Assembly (NCBI GenBank): GCA_000151295.1
Contig: GG745329.1
Location: forward strand, 708,421-772,420
Origin: Allomyces macrogynus ATCC 38327
Lineage: Eukaryota > Blastocladiomycota > Blastocladiomycetes > Blastocladiales > Blastocladiaceae
DNA: 64,000 nt
Direction of reading: 5' to 3'
The stretch's first letter is position 1. Each line of letters opens with the position of its first letter. The translations under genes were made by a program, and so were the position numbers. The notes under the pieces were generated by a model. It was given only the letters and a program-made list of their open reading frames with translations. It did not search any database and was not told the origin of the DNA. Shown piece by piece: positions 46,098 through 57,795 of the stretch.

Positions 46098-47779
46098 AGC
46101 GTTTCGGTTTCGCCCGTGCACGGTTCTCGTTTGGCGCGGCTCGCGCGGCGTGTCTTTTGCTTTCCCGCAGGGTTTCCGGCGCTCGGTCTGCGACGTTTTG
46201 GAGCCTTGCTTCCATCATCATCTTTCTTCGTGATTTGTCGACGTTTTGGGCGCGGTTGCGTTGGGTCATTGTGCCTGCTGGTCTGTTATTACGGACAAAA
46301 TTATGTACATGTTGCTGCCTACCTCCTTGGCTGTGTCGTTCCATGTCGTTTGCTCGTTGCTCGAAGCCGCGGCTCTTGATTATAACGTGTCTGCTTCGCG
46401 ACGATTCTCGATGCGATCTGGACGCGAACGGAAAAAAAAAATCTGCCGAGAGCAGTGTGAGCGAATTGCACTGAGACGCAACCACACACAACCAGGCATA
46501 GACGGTGAGCCGAAAATCGCCGACGACAGTTGCAGCGCGCCAATAAGTTGGCACTTGCGCGACATGGAGCGATGACGGTGAAGTCGATGTTTTGCCCCCT
46601 GGCATTGTCGATCAAAAACCAACAATACACTCTTGACGCGATCGACACAACGGTACTGCTAGCTACTGGGGTTGCGGGTTCTATTTTCCATTATTGTCGC
46701 ACTAGCGTGCGCTCCCAACAAACCAAGTCAAAGTAAATTTCTCTTCTCAATGGTTTCATTTGTCCAAGCTGAACGCGAACAAGAACAGTAAGGGCGACAG
46801 GCAGGCCGGGTCGGCGCAATTGCTGCGTCGCTGGCCAGTCTTTTAAGGTTGAAGAGACGATGAAGTATCGCGTGGAGCTGCGGGGGAGCGACAGTCAAAG
46901 CGGGTGAAGAAGACGGAGAAACGGAGAACATCTGTGAAGAGGGCCCACCATGTCGTAGTTGGTCGTTTCCGTCACAATTTTGGCAAACCGCAAACGGCTG
47001 CCATCTGTCGCATTCGTATTTAGCGCTCTGCGCTGGCGCTCGATGACCGGCCCTGGTCCTGCTGCTGTTCTTTGCTGGTTCTGGACGCGTTTTGCTGCGA
47101 ATTTTCCGGTGCTAGTCTGATCATGGGGAGATCTCGCGCCGCGCCCAGCCTGCGCCCCCCAGCGTCCGGCCGTGCATCGAGAACCATCGCACACGAGCAA
47201 TTGCGAGCCGCCAAAGCGGCAGCACCCACGACGGTTCTCGATGTACCTGCAGGAAGCGGGCCGGCTGCTGAGCGGCCGCGGTGCAGCATGACCGCGCGCA
47301 TTGCCGCGAAACGCCTGCGAGACGCGCTGTGCAAAGCGAGCCAAAGGTGGAGAAAAGTGGCAGCGAATGAGACGAAAGGCGGCGAAACGTGAGACCGCCG
47401 GATCTGTCGCATGAAAACCCGGAAAACCTGGAGCGACCGGCGCCACACAAACCCTGAGCCGGCAGCCAAGCACTCGCAAACCCTGGCCAGTCTCGCACTG
47501 CAACCAACCTGCAACCACCACCCAGGGCCCTGACCACCAACCACCCTGGCAGTTGGCGTCAGCACCGCCAACTTGTCCTCGCCTCCCTGCGACCGCCACT
47601 ACGATCCACAACCCCGCCCACGACGGCCCGCGAGCCGAGTAACCTGCCGCATTGCTCTCGCCCGCCGCGCGCCTCGCGGGTCCACCCTTCCGCGCTCCTT
47701 CCTCGCCCTTGCATCGCCCGTACCATCGAGCCAACAGGTCGTGACCTGACACGGCTAAGCCGCCCTTTGTACGGCTACC
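46098..47779. other. Long intergenic region, UGP1 to SH3-RA scaffold gene
   Basis: 1,682 bp. The left part (to about 46,950) has lower GC with short homopolymers. The right part is GC-rich and covered by minus-strand ORFs of low complexity with no recognisable domain. I find no supported gene or RNA. Confidence 0.5.
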
Positions 47780-50416
47780 ATGCCGGCCGCTGACGCTGTC
47801 GAGGCGCCCGACACGTCTGCTGCCGCCGCGACCTCCAATACCGCATCCGCCGCCAGCAGCACCACAAGCAATGGCTCAAGCACCAGCACCACCGCCTCGG
47901 GCGGCCGCCGCAAAAACCCAGGATTGACGATTGACATTGTTGACACGGCGTCCGCGTCCGCATCCTCATCTAACGGCGACGGCACCGCTGGCGTCGGTGC
48001 CGCTGCCGCCGCGAGCCCGTCGGCTTCGTCCACGTCGTCGTCATCCGACGGCGGCGCGTCCCCAATTTCGGCGCAGAGCAGCAACCTCGGCATGCTGACG
48101 CCGACGACCCCGCTTGACGACGATATCGACTTTTCCCTCGTCTACGCGCTGCACACGTTTGTGGCCACCATGGAGGGCCAGGTCGCCGTCGTGCGCAACG
48201 AGCCACTGATCCTGCTCGACGACTCCAACTCGTACTGGTGGCTCGTCAAGCCGCTGCGGTCCAACACGATCGGGTACATCCCCGCCGAAATTGTGGAAAC
48301 GCCCTACGAGCGGCTCGCGCGCGTGAACCGCCAGAAGAACATTGAGCGCGCGCTGTTCCGGTCCAACGACGTGCCAGGCGCACCGTCCAAGTCGACGCGG
48401 CCGTCGGAGAACCCAAAATCGGTCCAGTTCCCGCTCGACCCGCGTGGGGGTTACTTTGAGTACTCGCCCGCGCAGTCCGAAGTGTCGTCGGATGACGATG
48501 ACGACGATTACGACCCACAGCGCACGACCGCGGCGGCCGCGGCGGCCGAGCACCAGCAGCACCAGCAGCAGTCGCAGGAGCAGCTCGTCGAAGACCCGAG
48601 CGAGCAGGACGACGACCACGCGAGTCTCAATGACCAGGAAGACGAGGACGAAGCGGCCGCCGAAGCTGCGCGCAAACGGTCGTCGCTCGGTGCTGGCCTC
48701 CTGCTGCGCAACCGCGACGAGTTTGACGACGAGGACGAGAACGAGGCTGTGCCCGTGGCCAATAACGCCGCCACTGCCGCGGCAGCAGGTGCCTCGCCGA
48801 ACAACGCCACCGCACCCGCCGAGTCGCCGAGGCCAGACCTCGATGCCGAGGAGCTGGAAGACTCGGCGCCGCTCAAGCCAGCACCGCCACGCAACCACAA
48901 CCTCGAGGGCGCCCACGGACCGCCCGCTCGGTCGAGTTCCGAACATGCCCTGGTTACGCCCAACATCACCGTGACCCCGACCGACGAGGACGCGGCTGCC
49001 CATGGGCCGTCCGCGTCGGGACCAGCAACAGGTGGTCAGAACCAGGAGATTGACCCAATTACCGTGCTGCGCATCTACCCGGGCAACTGCTCGATTCCGG
49101 CCGATATTGCCCAGTTCAAGACGGTGGTCGTGACCAAGTCCATGACTGTGCACGAGCTTTTGCGGCAGGCCATTCTCAAGTACCGCGTGTTTGGCCCGCT
49201 CGCCGCCGACCAGCACATGCACGAGGACGAGATCCTGTCCGACTGGTACATGAGCGTCGGCATGTCGTCCAACCCGAACCACTACGTCCTGGACCCAGAG
49301 GACTGCGTGCTCGACGCGCTGCAAGTCTACCAGCAGCAGTCGGTAGGCGCGCCCTCGGCGAACGCGGCGCCGTCTCAACAGGGGCAAGACGGGTTCCTCG
49401 CGCGGTTCGCGTCCAAGCTCTACACGCCCACGCTCAGCGGGTCAGCGCGGCCGTCGGAGCACCATCTCGCCAAACCGATTCTGCAAGTCATTTCGCCGCA
49501 GGACACGTCGATCCGGCTCATGCTTCACCAGCACTCGGTCGTTGCGTCGGGTCGGGGGTCGCTCGCGCGGCGCGCCGGATTGCCCGCCGACACGGCGCTC
49601 ATCAAGGTTGTCTTGGACGGCGAGACGCCCTCGATTGGCATCGCACCGCCCGAGGCCGGCGCTGACCCGCACGCGCACCACCACAAGGCGCGCGCCACGG
49701 CCGTTGCACTTAACATGGTCCAAGGCGAGCCCGTGCGCGTGACCAAGACGGTCAAGGTGCACCGCTCGGAACCGGTCGAAGCCGTGGTCCAGCATGTGCT
49801 CGACAAGTTTGCAAGGATCGAGGGCCGCGCTCTCGGGCATGCTGCCGAGTACGACCTGTTTGCGATCCCTGACCAGGGACTCGCGGGTGCACCTCTGCCG
49901 AGGCTCACGCCGCTCCCGCTGCCGCCACCGCAGCCCGTGCCGACGCTGCTTGGTCCTCACCCCAAGTTCTTGCTTCGGCGAGTCGCGCCCGGTGCGCGCA
50001 ACATTATCGCAGCACCAGCACCTGCGCTTGCAGCAGCTCCAGCACCAGGACCGGCTCTGATGGCACCGGCACCAACACTCACTGCGCCGGCCGCGGCCAT
50101 GACGCGCCCGCAGCGCGCCAGCTCGCTGTTCGTGGACAGGCCCGCCGCGTCCGCGGCCATTGTTGACACACTGATTACACAACCGGCGCCGCCCGTCGCG
50201 TCGCGCGCTCCGCCCACCGTCACGACGTCAGGCAACCTCGTGCGCACGGGGTCGAACGGGTCCGAGAAGCGGTTCTCGGAGCTTTTGTCGGAAGCACAAA
50301 GTCTCGACCTGTCTCACCTCTTCGACCACGACTCCGGACTCGCCGTGGCTGCCGAGCCGACGACGACCACGACGCCGACCACGGTCACAACGACGTCGTT
50401 TGCACGCGGGTCGTGA
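47780..50416 (+). CDS. SH3 and Ras-association domain scaffold protein
   Basis: A single exon of 878 aa. Residues 1-115 are Ser/Ala/Thr-rich. An SH3 domain lies at about 119-190 (VYALHTFVATMEGQ, LLDDSNSYWWLV, GYIPAEIVETPYERLARVN); this SH3 variant with the PAExIETPxERLARxN extension is typical of fungal polarity proteins such as Bud14/Tea4 relatives. A disordered acidic and Gln-rich region follows (runs of Asp near 240, His/Gln near 260). A ubiquitin-fold Ras-association-like domain is at about 425-520 (ITVLRIYPGNCSIPADIAQFKTV, LRQAILKYRV). A second, weaker one sits at about 650-705 (RVTKTVKVHRSEPVEAVVQHVL). The C-terminus is Pro/Ala-rich. The likely role is an adaptor linking a small GTPase to polarity or cytoskeletal machinery. 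The SH3 call is firm; RA domains are inferred from pattern. Confidence 0.85.
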   Translation: MPAADAVEAPDTSAAAATSNTASAASSTTSNGSSTSTTASGGRRKNPGLTIDIVDTASASASSSNGDGTAGVGAAAAASPSASSTSSSSDGGASPISAQSSNLGMLTPTTPLDDDIDFSLVYALHTFVATMEGQVAVVRNEPLILLDDSNSYWWLVKPLRSNTIGYIPAEIVETPYERLARVNRQKNIERALFRSNDVPGAPSKSTRPSENPKSVQFPLDPRGGYFEYSPAQSEVSSDDDDDDYDPQRTTAAAAAAEHQQHQQQSQEQLVEDPSEQDDDHASLNDQEDEDEAAAEAARKRSSLGAGLLLRNRDEFDDEDENEAVPVANNAATAAAAGASPNNATAPAESPRPDLDAEELEDSAPLKPAPPRNHNLEGAHGPPARSSSEHALVTPNITVTPTDEDAAAHGPSASGPATGGQNQEIDPITVLRIYPGNCSIPADIAQFKTVVVTKSMTVHELLRQAILKYRVFGPLAADQHMHEDEILSDWYMSVGMSSNPNHYVLDPEDCVLDALQVYQQQSVGAPSANAAPSQQGQDGFLARFASKLYTPTLSGSARPSEHHLAKPILQVISPQDTSIRLMLHQHSVVASGRGSLARRAGLPADTALIKVVLDGETPSIGIAPPEAGADPHAHHHKARATAVALNMVQGEPVRVTKTVKVHRSEPVEAVVQHVLDKFARIEGRALGHAAEYDLFAIPDQGLAGAPLPRLTPLPLPPPQPVPTLLGPHPKFLLRRVAPGARNIIAAPAPALAAAPAPGPALMAPAPTLTAPAAAMTRPQRASSLFVDRPAASAAIVDTLITQPAPPVASRAPPTVTTSGNLVRTGSNGSEKRFSELLSEAQSLDLSHLFDHDSGLAVAAEPTTTTTPTTVTTTSFARGS

Positions 50417-50748
50417 CCGTTCTCCCCCCCCCCCCCCCCCTGTACTCTCTCTCTTGCTCATTCGGGTACCCTCCCTCCCCTGCGGTTTTGGGTGCACCCC
50501 TCGCTCGACTAGGCCTGCTATTTGTCGTTCTGTTCTCTGTTGGGATTTTGTGCCGTTTTCTACTCCTTCGCCTTCCCCACCCCTCCAACTTGTTGTTCTC
50601 CGAATCGATTCGCGACTTTCCTCTTCGCGCGCAGCCTCGCCCGGCCCGTCCTCCCTCGGTTCGCTCGTTTTTGATGGCGCTGGCCGTGCTGGCAATGCAG
50701 ATGCAATAATACAAAGGCTCATAGACGGGACACTCCTCGATTTCTGTC
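50417..50748. other. Convergent intergenic region after the SH3-RA gene
   Basis: 332 bp beginning with a run of about 17 C shortly after the stop codon, followed by pyrimidine-rich 3' UTR-like sequence. It lies between two converging 3' ends. No gene. Confidence 0.6.
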
Positions 50749-51129
50749 TTATTGGTTGCGCGGCCGCTTCTGTGCGCGCTCCTCCTCAGGCGCTGGCCGT
50801 GCTGTCGTCGTGGTCGACGCCGTCATCGTCGCGGGATCAACGTCCATGGCTGCGCTCTCGTCGTCATCGTCGGGTCCTGGCTCGTCCTCGTCGTCCTCGT
50901 CGTCGCTCCCGTCGTCCTCAGATTCGGCATCGGCCGCGGCAGCCGCGGCGGCGGGCGCATCGGGGTACTCGGCCATCTTGGCTGTCAGCGCCGTGTTGAG
51001 GGTCGCCTGGAACGCGATTAGCGCGTCGGGGTACGCGGCGAGGTCGGTCGTGGGGAAGGGTGCGGCCGCGAGCGGCGCGGAAGGCGCGGCGCGGCGTGTC
51101 GTGGTGAAGACGGCGGTTGCGTGGGTCAT
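50749..51129 (-). CDS. Small acidic protein with basic C-terminus, unknown function
   Basis: A 126-aa ORF on minus. The first 60 residues include a plausible amphipathic helix (AYPDALIAFQATLNTALTAKMAEYPD). Residues about 68-98 are almost all Asp, Glu and Ser (SEDDGSDDEDDEDEPGPDDDD). The end is Thr-rich, then EEERAQKRPRNQ, which could serve as a nuclear localisation signal. The ATG context (GCAACCATGACC) is good. The plus strand also has an open frame here, so the minus reading is supported mainly by sensible amino-acid organisation and by the 187-bp divergent spacing to the GCP6-like gene. It may be a histone-chaperone-like or nuclear acidic protein, but I recognise no family. Confidence 0.5.
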   Translation of the reverse strand: MTHATAVFTTTRRAAPSAPLAAAPFPTTDLAAYPDALIAFQATLNTALTAKMAEYPDAPAAAAAAADAESEDDGSDDEDDEDEPGPDDDDESAAMDVDPATMTASTTTTARPAPEEERAQKRPRNQ

Positions 51130-51316
51130 GGTTGTGCGCGGTGCGGCTGGTCGCTGTTGCGGTGGTGTCGTGATGGCGGTTGATCGTCGTGATGGTCGCG
51201 AGAGCGAGCAGATTCGAGGTGGGGTGGAGTGGAGTGGAGTGCGGAGATCCGGATCCCAGGGATGCGAAGGCGAGATTCGCGAGCGGGATGGAGGCACCTT
51301 TGGATCATCACCGACC

Positions 51317-54300
51317 ATGGCCAGCTCGGCACACTCACGACGATCACGACTCGCTGCAAATGATTCTGCCGACCAGCATGTGCGCGGCGTTGGCGCGGGC
51401 AGCACGGTCCCATCGATCTCGGTCGTATCGCTCATCGTCGACTTGGTGACCCGGCTCGCGACGACCGAACCAGACGCGAACGCAACCACACCCTCAACGA
51501 CATCCGGCCACTGGTGGCGCGAATTGCCGTCGTCCACGAGCACGCCATCGCTCCGTTCGCCTGCCGTCGCGCGCGCATGGGCGACGCTGCTCGAGTCGAC
51601 CATAACGTCGCCGCACAAGAGCGCGGCAAGTCTGACGCTCGCTGACGCGCACCGCCCGCTCGCCGAGATTCTGTACCTGATGCGCGTGAGCGCGCGCCGA
51701 ATCGACCGCGCCGACCGGCTCGACACGCTACTCCAGCCGTGGCTCGATGCCGCGGGCGCGACCGACGGGGACGGCATGCAAGTGCCTTTCCCACGCACGC
51801 CACACGACGTGGCCGCAATGCGCCGCGCCCTGGTGGTGGGGAACGAGGAGCGTGTCGCGCACGCCATGCCGGCACGGCGCGTGTCGCGCGAGGGATTGCG
51901 ATCGTTGTTGTATTTGCTCGCGATGCTCTCGGTGCCACCGCCCGTCGACGACGAACCTGTCGCGGTGGACTTGGTCCCGCAGGTGGTCATCAGCAAGCCC
52001 ACGACGGCTGCGCCGTGGGCTCCAGCACCAGCTATGCCCAGTAGCGCGCTCGATCAAGCGATCCTGTCGTACCAGGACATCAAGCACAACCCGTCGCTCC
52101 GCACCGACCATGTCAGCAACGTGTGGCGCGTCGCGTACTCGGCCGAGGACTATGCGCGGCCGCTGCCACCACCGACGCTCGACGACGGATTGTACGCGGC
52201 AGCGTGGAATCCCAACGTCTCGTCGGTGCTTGACCTGCCCGCGATTGGCGAGTATTCGTCCGAGGCGCGGTCGATTCTACTCAGCGACCAACCCACCAGC
52301 ACCGGACCAAGTGACGCAGCGTTTGCGCCGATACCGCCGCTGTCGGCCGTGCTGTCGGTCCCGCCGCTCCCGCCCGAATCCGAGGAGCCGTTTGGTGTGC
52401 TCGACTGGATCTCGATGCCGTACGAGACCCCGCGCCAGCGCGGCCGCGATCCGCCACCACCTGACCCGATCCCTTCACCCGAATCCGATCCGCCAACCTG
52501 GCTCGACTTGACGTCGTCGTTGCGCGCCAATCCGCCCGGCGACCTGCCACACGCGGCGAGTCTTGATCTCAACCAGTGGCTCGAGACGGGCACCGCGCGC
52601 GACCCGACACAGGTGCCGCACCGACTCCTGACATGGGAAGCGCTGCGGCACCCAACGACTGACGTGCCCGTGGCCGTACCCGCTCCGCCTGTCGCGTATT
52701 TCGGCGGCAACGACATTGTCTCGCCGTTCCTGACCGAGTGTTCTCCGGCCATCTTCAATTCGCTCTACCTGCACTTGTTCGCCGACGCACACGACCGCGA
52801 CCGCACAGGGCCCGTCATCCCGGAACGTCGGCTCGTCGACCACGTGGCCATGATGCTCAATGGGCACGCCAGCACGTCGTTTGACTGGCTCGCGACAGCA
52901 TGGACGTTTGAGTGGCGACGCGACGCGCCGACGCCGCGCGTCGAGGGGGTGTCGCTGACGAGCATGCTCCGGCTCGTGCAGCGTCCGTTACGTGTGGCCA
53001 CGGCTCTGCGCCGGCTCGAGGAGATTGCGCGTGATCTGCGGCACCGCATGCGGACCGTTGGGTTTGTCGGGTGCGCGTTGGCCGCAATTCTTGACCAACT
53101 CGCGGGTGCGGTGCGACGCGGGATTATCGAGGGCAAGCCGCTGACGACCTTGCGCAGTGTCCACGCGCGGCTTGCGTCCACCGACCAGTTTCTCGACCAG
53201 ATCATGCACGCGCTCGGGTCGGCACCCAACCTCCTCTACGACGTGCCGTGCACAGGGCTCGCGTTAATCGAGTTTCTTGAGCAACTCGCAATCACCACGA
53301 CCGCGCTGCACCCGCTCGATCCGTCTTCCCCCGCGGCGACGGACCCGAGCGCCATGGTCGCCGTCTGGGCGCAACGCGCGTTCGCCGCGACCTTGCACCC
53401 ACTAATCCGATGGATCCAGCAGTGGCTGCCCGCAGCCGACCGCGGCGAGTCCGGGTACCTGTGGGAGTGCACCGACCCGTACCGCGAGTTTCTCGCGACC
53501 TGGACGCGGCACGAGGCCAGCGACGGTCGCACCCTCTCCTTCTGGGACGCCGGGTTTCTCGTGCACCCGAACCGCGCCGTCGTCTTGCCGGCATCTACGA
53601 TTCGCATGCTCGTCGACGCGCAGAAAGTATCCAGCGCGCTTACCGCCACGGCCGTCCCCGAAACGCTCGCGGTGATCCCGACAGTGCACGGCTGGACGCG
53701 GCACCTCGCGTGGCCCACGACCGCGCGCGCGCTCGCGAACTTGCATGACACGCACGCAGAGCATGTGAACGCCGTGCACGCGGCCGTCCGGCACGCCGCG
53801 GCGCGAATTGATGCGGCCCGCACCGAGCGCCGCGCACGGGCCGCGCACCTCGCGACGGCGGGCGACGACGCGCGGTCTGATCGTGCGGCCGCGTGGTACG
53901 ACCGGGCGCGGCAGGCGCGCGCCGCAAATGCGGCTAGGAAACAGGCACTGTTGCACGACTTGCAGGAGGTGCTTGAGATGCGCAAGAAGCTGCGCGTACA
54001 GGAAGCGCAGCGCGAGCGTGCGGCCGAACTGCAGCGAATGCAGGCGCGGCTCGTGCATGTGGGGAACTGGGCGCGGCTCGTGGAGGCGGAAAAGGCGCGG
54101 TTGCTCGACGAGTACGAGGCTAAGATTGCGCAGGCGAAGAAGGAGGCGCGACGGGTCGCGTGGCGGCGCGAGCGGTTGGCAGTGCAGCGAGGAGCTGGGG
54201 AGGCGGGCGCGGATGAGGACATGGAGATGCGCGACGTGGGTGACGAGGATGAGGACGTGGAGATGCGCGAGGTGGGGGAGGATGATGCGGCTCTGCGCGG

Positions 54301-56145
54301 TGGAGTCGACGGCGACGATAGGTCGCGTCGCGCTGGGATCGAATCCGTGACCGGGTCGGCCGCTCAAGGGATGCGACCAAGCCAAGTGGGACCAGGATCC
54401 GGCGCCGGAGCGGCGCTTGCCGCTGCAATTCCTCCATTGTCACAGGACCCAGTGACTCTGGTGCGCTCGGTTACGAGTCGCGCGGTTGGTCCGGATCACG
54501 CGCAGATCGCTGCTGGGTCAGCACCCACGTCGTCGACGACGTTGGGCTCGCTCGGATTCGACGCCCAACCTGCCGCGCCGATGGCGTTCTCACCGGCCGT
54601 ATCCCCGCCATCCAGCCCGTCGACCGCCCCTGACGCCTCGGCCGTGTCCAGTTTCCCATGGTCGACGGAGCCCATGTCCGGTCTTCTCTCGACATTGACC
54701 ACGACCGACGCTGAGGCAATGTCTGAAATACCGTCGACGGTTCCATTATTCCGACTCGAACCAGACGCGGTCCCGTTTGCTGTCGCGCAGGACGAGTTTG
54801 TGCGCTTCGTCACGACCAACCTGCTCCTCGCCGAGTACGCACTGCTGGCCGTCTACTTGAGCAACGCCAAGCTCGACCAGTACCTCGACCTGCTCCACCG
54901 CTTCTATTTGCTGCGCGACGCGCCGTTCCGCGACCAGTTGTGCGACATTTTGGTCGCCAAGCCCGTGCACCCAGGCGCCGTCATGCGCGATTTGACGCAC
55001 CGGCTCAACATGCTCTTGACCGACGTGGAGGACTTGTCGTTTTCGATCAACACCGAGCACGTTGGGACTGAGCCACATGGTACGACGCTCTCTCTCGACC
55101 GCAATGTTCCGTTCCCGCACATTGTTACTAATCTCCAACCACCTCGGTCATAGATGCCAAGTTTTACGACTTTCTGTCGCTCAACCTGACTGTCACGGGC
55201 CCGCACGTCGCTGTCCTGACGCCGTCGATCCTGGGCAAGTACAACCGCATCTTCCGGTTCCTCCTCTCGCTCCTGTCGCTGCAACGGTCGACACAATCCA
55301 TCTTTGTCGACGCGCGCGAGGCCCAGCGGCTCGCATTGCCCGTCGGCACCGATCCCACGGTCCGCGACCTCGTTAAGTCCATAGACGCGCAACTGGGCCG
55401 GTTCCGGATCGAAGCTCACCACGTCATCGCCGCGCTCTGGGGGTACGTCTCGGACGCGGCGCTCGGCGCATCATGGCAAGTCTTTGTCGACACGCTTACT
55501 GCTGCACGAACGGCGGTTGTCGACGCGGCACGTCGCGCACCCGCCGACTGGCGCGACCACGTGCTCGGCGGCGACACCGCTGAACTGCCGACCGACGCGG
55601 CACACCCGATCGTGCAACCGACCGGCACGCTCACATCGGTGCGCGCCGTGCACGACCTGCACCACGAGACCGTCTGTGGCATGATTTTCCGGTGCCTCCT
55701 GCACCGCCGGCAGCGGCCGCTTCAGGACACCCTGTACGTGCAGGCGCGCAGTGTCGGCGCTGCGGAACGCGTCGCGCGCGCGTACTTGCACGCGCGACAC
55801 GACCTCGCGCACGGCGCGCGGGTTGCGAGTGGCGCGCTTGTTGACCTCGCGGCGCGGCTCACGACGGCCGCCGACGAGTATCGCGACGCGACGAGGTTGC
55901 TCGTGCGTATTCTCATGTCGGTTGAGGAACGGACTGCAGGGAACGGCGCGTACGCGGTCGTGCGGCGGCGGTCGATTGCGGGCGCGGCCGCGGCGGCCGG
56001 TGGGGTTGGGGGTGCTACAGGCCCGGTGACGCGCGTGTCGGGTGGGCTTAATGATCTGCTGGTGCGGCTCGACTTCAACCGGTTCTATGAGCGTGAGGCA
56101 CCGCTTGGCGTGCGCGGGCTCGGGTACCAAGCAGGTCGATCGTGA
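51317..56145 (+). CDS. Gamma-tubulin complex component, GCP6-like
   Basis: Two exons, 51317-55079 and 55154-56145 (1,584 aa), joined in phase across GTACGA...CATAG so that TEPH runs into DAKFYDFLSLNLTV. The start is the first ATG in a good context (ACCATGGCC); the frame is open further upstream but overlaps the divergent acidic gene. The N-terminal grip1 region lies roughly at residues 470-690 (LTECSPAIFNSLYLHLF, GVSLTSMLRLVQRPLRVATALRRLEEI). A long insertion rich in Arg/Ala/Glu coiled coil is at about 815-958. The C-terminal grip2 region spans about 1145-1580 (LLAEYALLAVYLSNAKLDQYLDLLHRFY, TPSILGKYNRIFRFLLSLLSLQRS). Gamma-tubulin ring complex subunits cap microtubule minus ends at centrosome or basal body. 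The long insertion between the grip motifs favours GCP6 over GCP2-4. Confidence 0.85.
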
Positions 56146-56958
56146 TGGTGATGCAGGGTGGGACGAACGAGCCCGGATTTTAAACATGAAGCGTGCTTTG
56201 GTTCGGATCCGGTTCCTATTTATTCTTAGCGGGGAAATATCAGCCAAACAGAAAGACAATTTGAGAGAACACTGATGAGCAACAACGACCGACAAACTCC
56301 AATGGGAGTGTGGGGCCACGGGCTGCCAGAGGTCGTACTGTGAGCGCAACCAGGTGGAGAAGAAAGCCGCCTCACTGATTTTAAGATTCGAGAGCAAATC
56401 GTCCGAGAAAAAGGAGGTCCGAGGCCATCCGTTGGTTTTATTGACTCGCCTGAGATGCCACAACGATCAAATGCTTCTCGTCGTTAGCGAACAAAACCAA
56501 GGTCGTTATCATTCAGACAGCTGAAAACCCCTTGAAAACACGAGAGTCGGTCCGATTCAGTGCGAGAAGCCAACCTCGAGACTTGGCCGGAGGACTGAGC
56601 GGCAGCACAAACGTATTGCTCGAGCTTAGTCACGCCCCACTCGAAGCCCAAGGCGTTGGCGATCACAGCTGGAGCATTGTGGTTGGAGGAGGTCGGGGTG
56701 CTGCGGACGCTGATGGAAACGGAGAGAGAAGGACGAATGGCCAACCAGAATGTGAGAGACGCTCGTGCAGCGCGATGTCTGGGCCAACAACTCATTACCT
56801 ACACGAACACATCTCATAATTATTTCAGTTCTCAATTCTCATACCTACTCGCGCAGCGGCTAAAGCAATGAACCTGACATTGGTCGATGTCTATTTCCAT
56901 GCGCATCTCTACGAAACCAGCCTGTGCGGATGGCAACAGAGACGAATAAATGGACGCG
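56146..56958. other. Convergent intergenic region, GCP6-like gene and two-repeat protein 1
   Basis: 813 bp with lower GC than the genes on either side. No ORF with a recognisable product, no obvious repeat. It contains the 3' UTRs of both genes. Confidence 0.55.
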
Positions 56959-57795
56959 CTACAGCGCGCCGTTCGTCGGCGGCAGGTCCTTGACGACGAC
57001 CCACGAGTCGATATCGCTATAATCGTCACTGCCGTTGTAGCGCATATCAATGGACGCATAGACTGTGTACCCACAGTTGCGCAAGTTCGCAAGCAACTGC
57101 GCAACCGTCCACCGTGCGGCCATGGACTCTTCGGTGCCGTACGCGTGCCAAGGATTCCCGTTCAGCTTGAACTCGACGGCGCCCTCATAGTCGCGAACGT
57201 GGGCAAGCCCGCGCGCCCAGTACTCGTCAAGGACCGACCGCACGAGTACAGGCACATCGTCAGGCCCGCCAATCACGCGCAGCCGGTCGCTGCGGTTGAA
57301 CGAGACGGCAAACACATATGTCGGGTCCGGCACGACATAGGGCGCAGAACGTAACAGAATCCAGGCGTCTTTGTCGTGCTCGCGCTTGGACGTGTCGGAC
57401 GTGAGTGCGAGCCGCCACCCGAGCGCCAGGAGCGTGCGGAACACGGCCACGACGAGCCGGCGCGCGGAGACCGCGTCGGGTCCCTGTGCGACCCACGGCG
57501 TGCCGTGCAACTTGAACTTGAACATGCGTACGCCGCGCGGCGCGTCCCTCGTATACTCCTTCATGCGGTCGATGCCGCGCGGCCAAGATGAGGCAATAGC
57601 GGTGCGAATCGCTGCAAAATCGTTGTCACTCGAGATACCGCACACGCGCAGCGTGTCAGTGCTGTGCAGCGACACGAGCGCGACGGCCTCGTCAAACTGG
57701 TACGCTGGCAAGTCGTCGTTCATCAGGGCCTGCTTGGCCGGCAGCGCCGCGGGCGCGGCGTGAGGGCCGCTGCTGGAGCTGGATCCGCCGAGCAT
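56959..57795 (-). CDS. Two-repeat protein, uncharacterised family, copy 1 (intact)
   Basis: A 278-aa single-exon gene on minus; the ATG at 57795 is chosen because residues upstream have no counterpart in copy 2. After a Ser/Ala-rich leader there are two homologous domains, about 35-150 and 158-274. Both follow the same scheme: a strand with SxxxDxLRVxG, a helix with an invariant W and RG, then a strand (FKFKLHGTPW in the first, EFKLNGNPW in the second) plus AxG, a helix, LGWRLALTSD or CGYTVYASID, and a final DxW strand. No transmembrane segment or signal is present. I cannot name the family; similar single-domain proteins of unknown function exist in fungi, as far as I recall. Two more copies lie to the right. 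Confidence 0.8.
   Translation of the reverse strand: MLGGSSSSSGPHAAPAALPAKQALMNDDLPAYQFDEAVALVSLHSTDTLRVCGISSDNDFAAIRTAIASSWPRGIDRMKEYTRDAPRGVRMFKFKLHGTPWVAQGPDAVSARRLVVAVFRTLLALGWRLALTSDTSKREHDKDAWILLRSAPYVVPDPTYVFAVSFNRSDRLRVIGGPDDVPVLVRSVLDEYWARGLAHVRDYEGAVEFKLNGNPWHAYGTEESMAARWTVAQLLANLRNCGYTVYASIDMRYNGSDDYSDIDSWVVVKDLPPTNGAL

Noticed and set aside
46895..47752. 285-codon open frame on -
   Set aside because: Composition is Arg/Gly/Ala-rich with no domain, no good start context, and it lies where promoter sequence of the next gene is expected.
50756..51316. Upstream extension of the GCP6-like frame
   Set aside because: It overlaps the acidic minus-strand gene, is low complexity, and has no grip-domain character. 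The ATG at 51317 has a better context.
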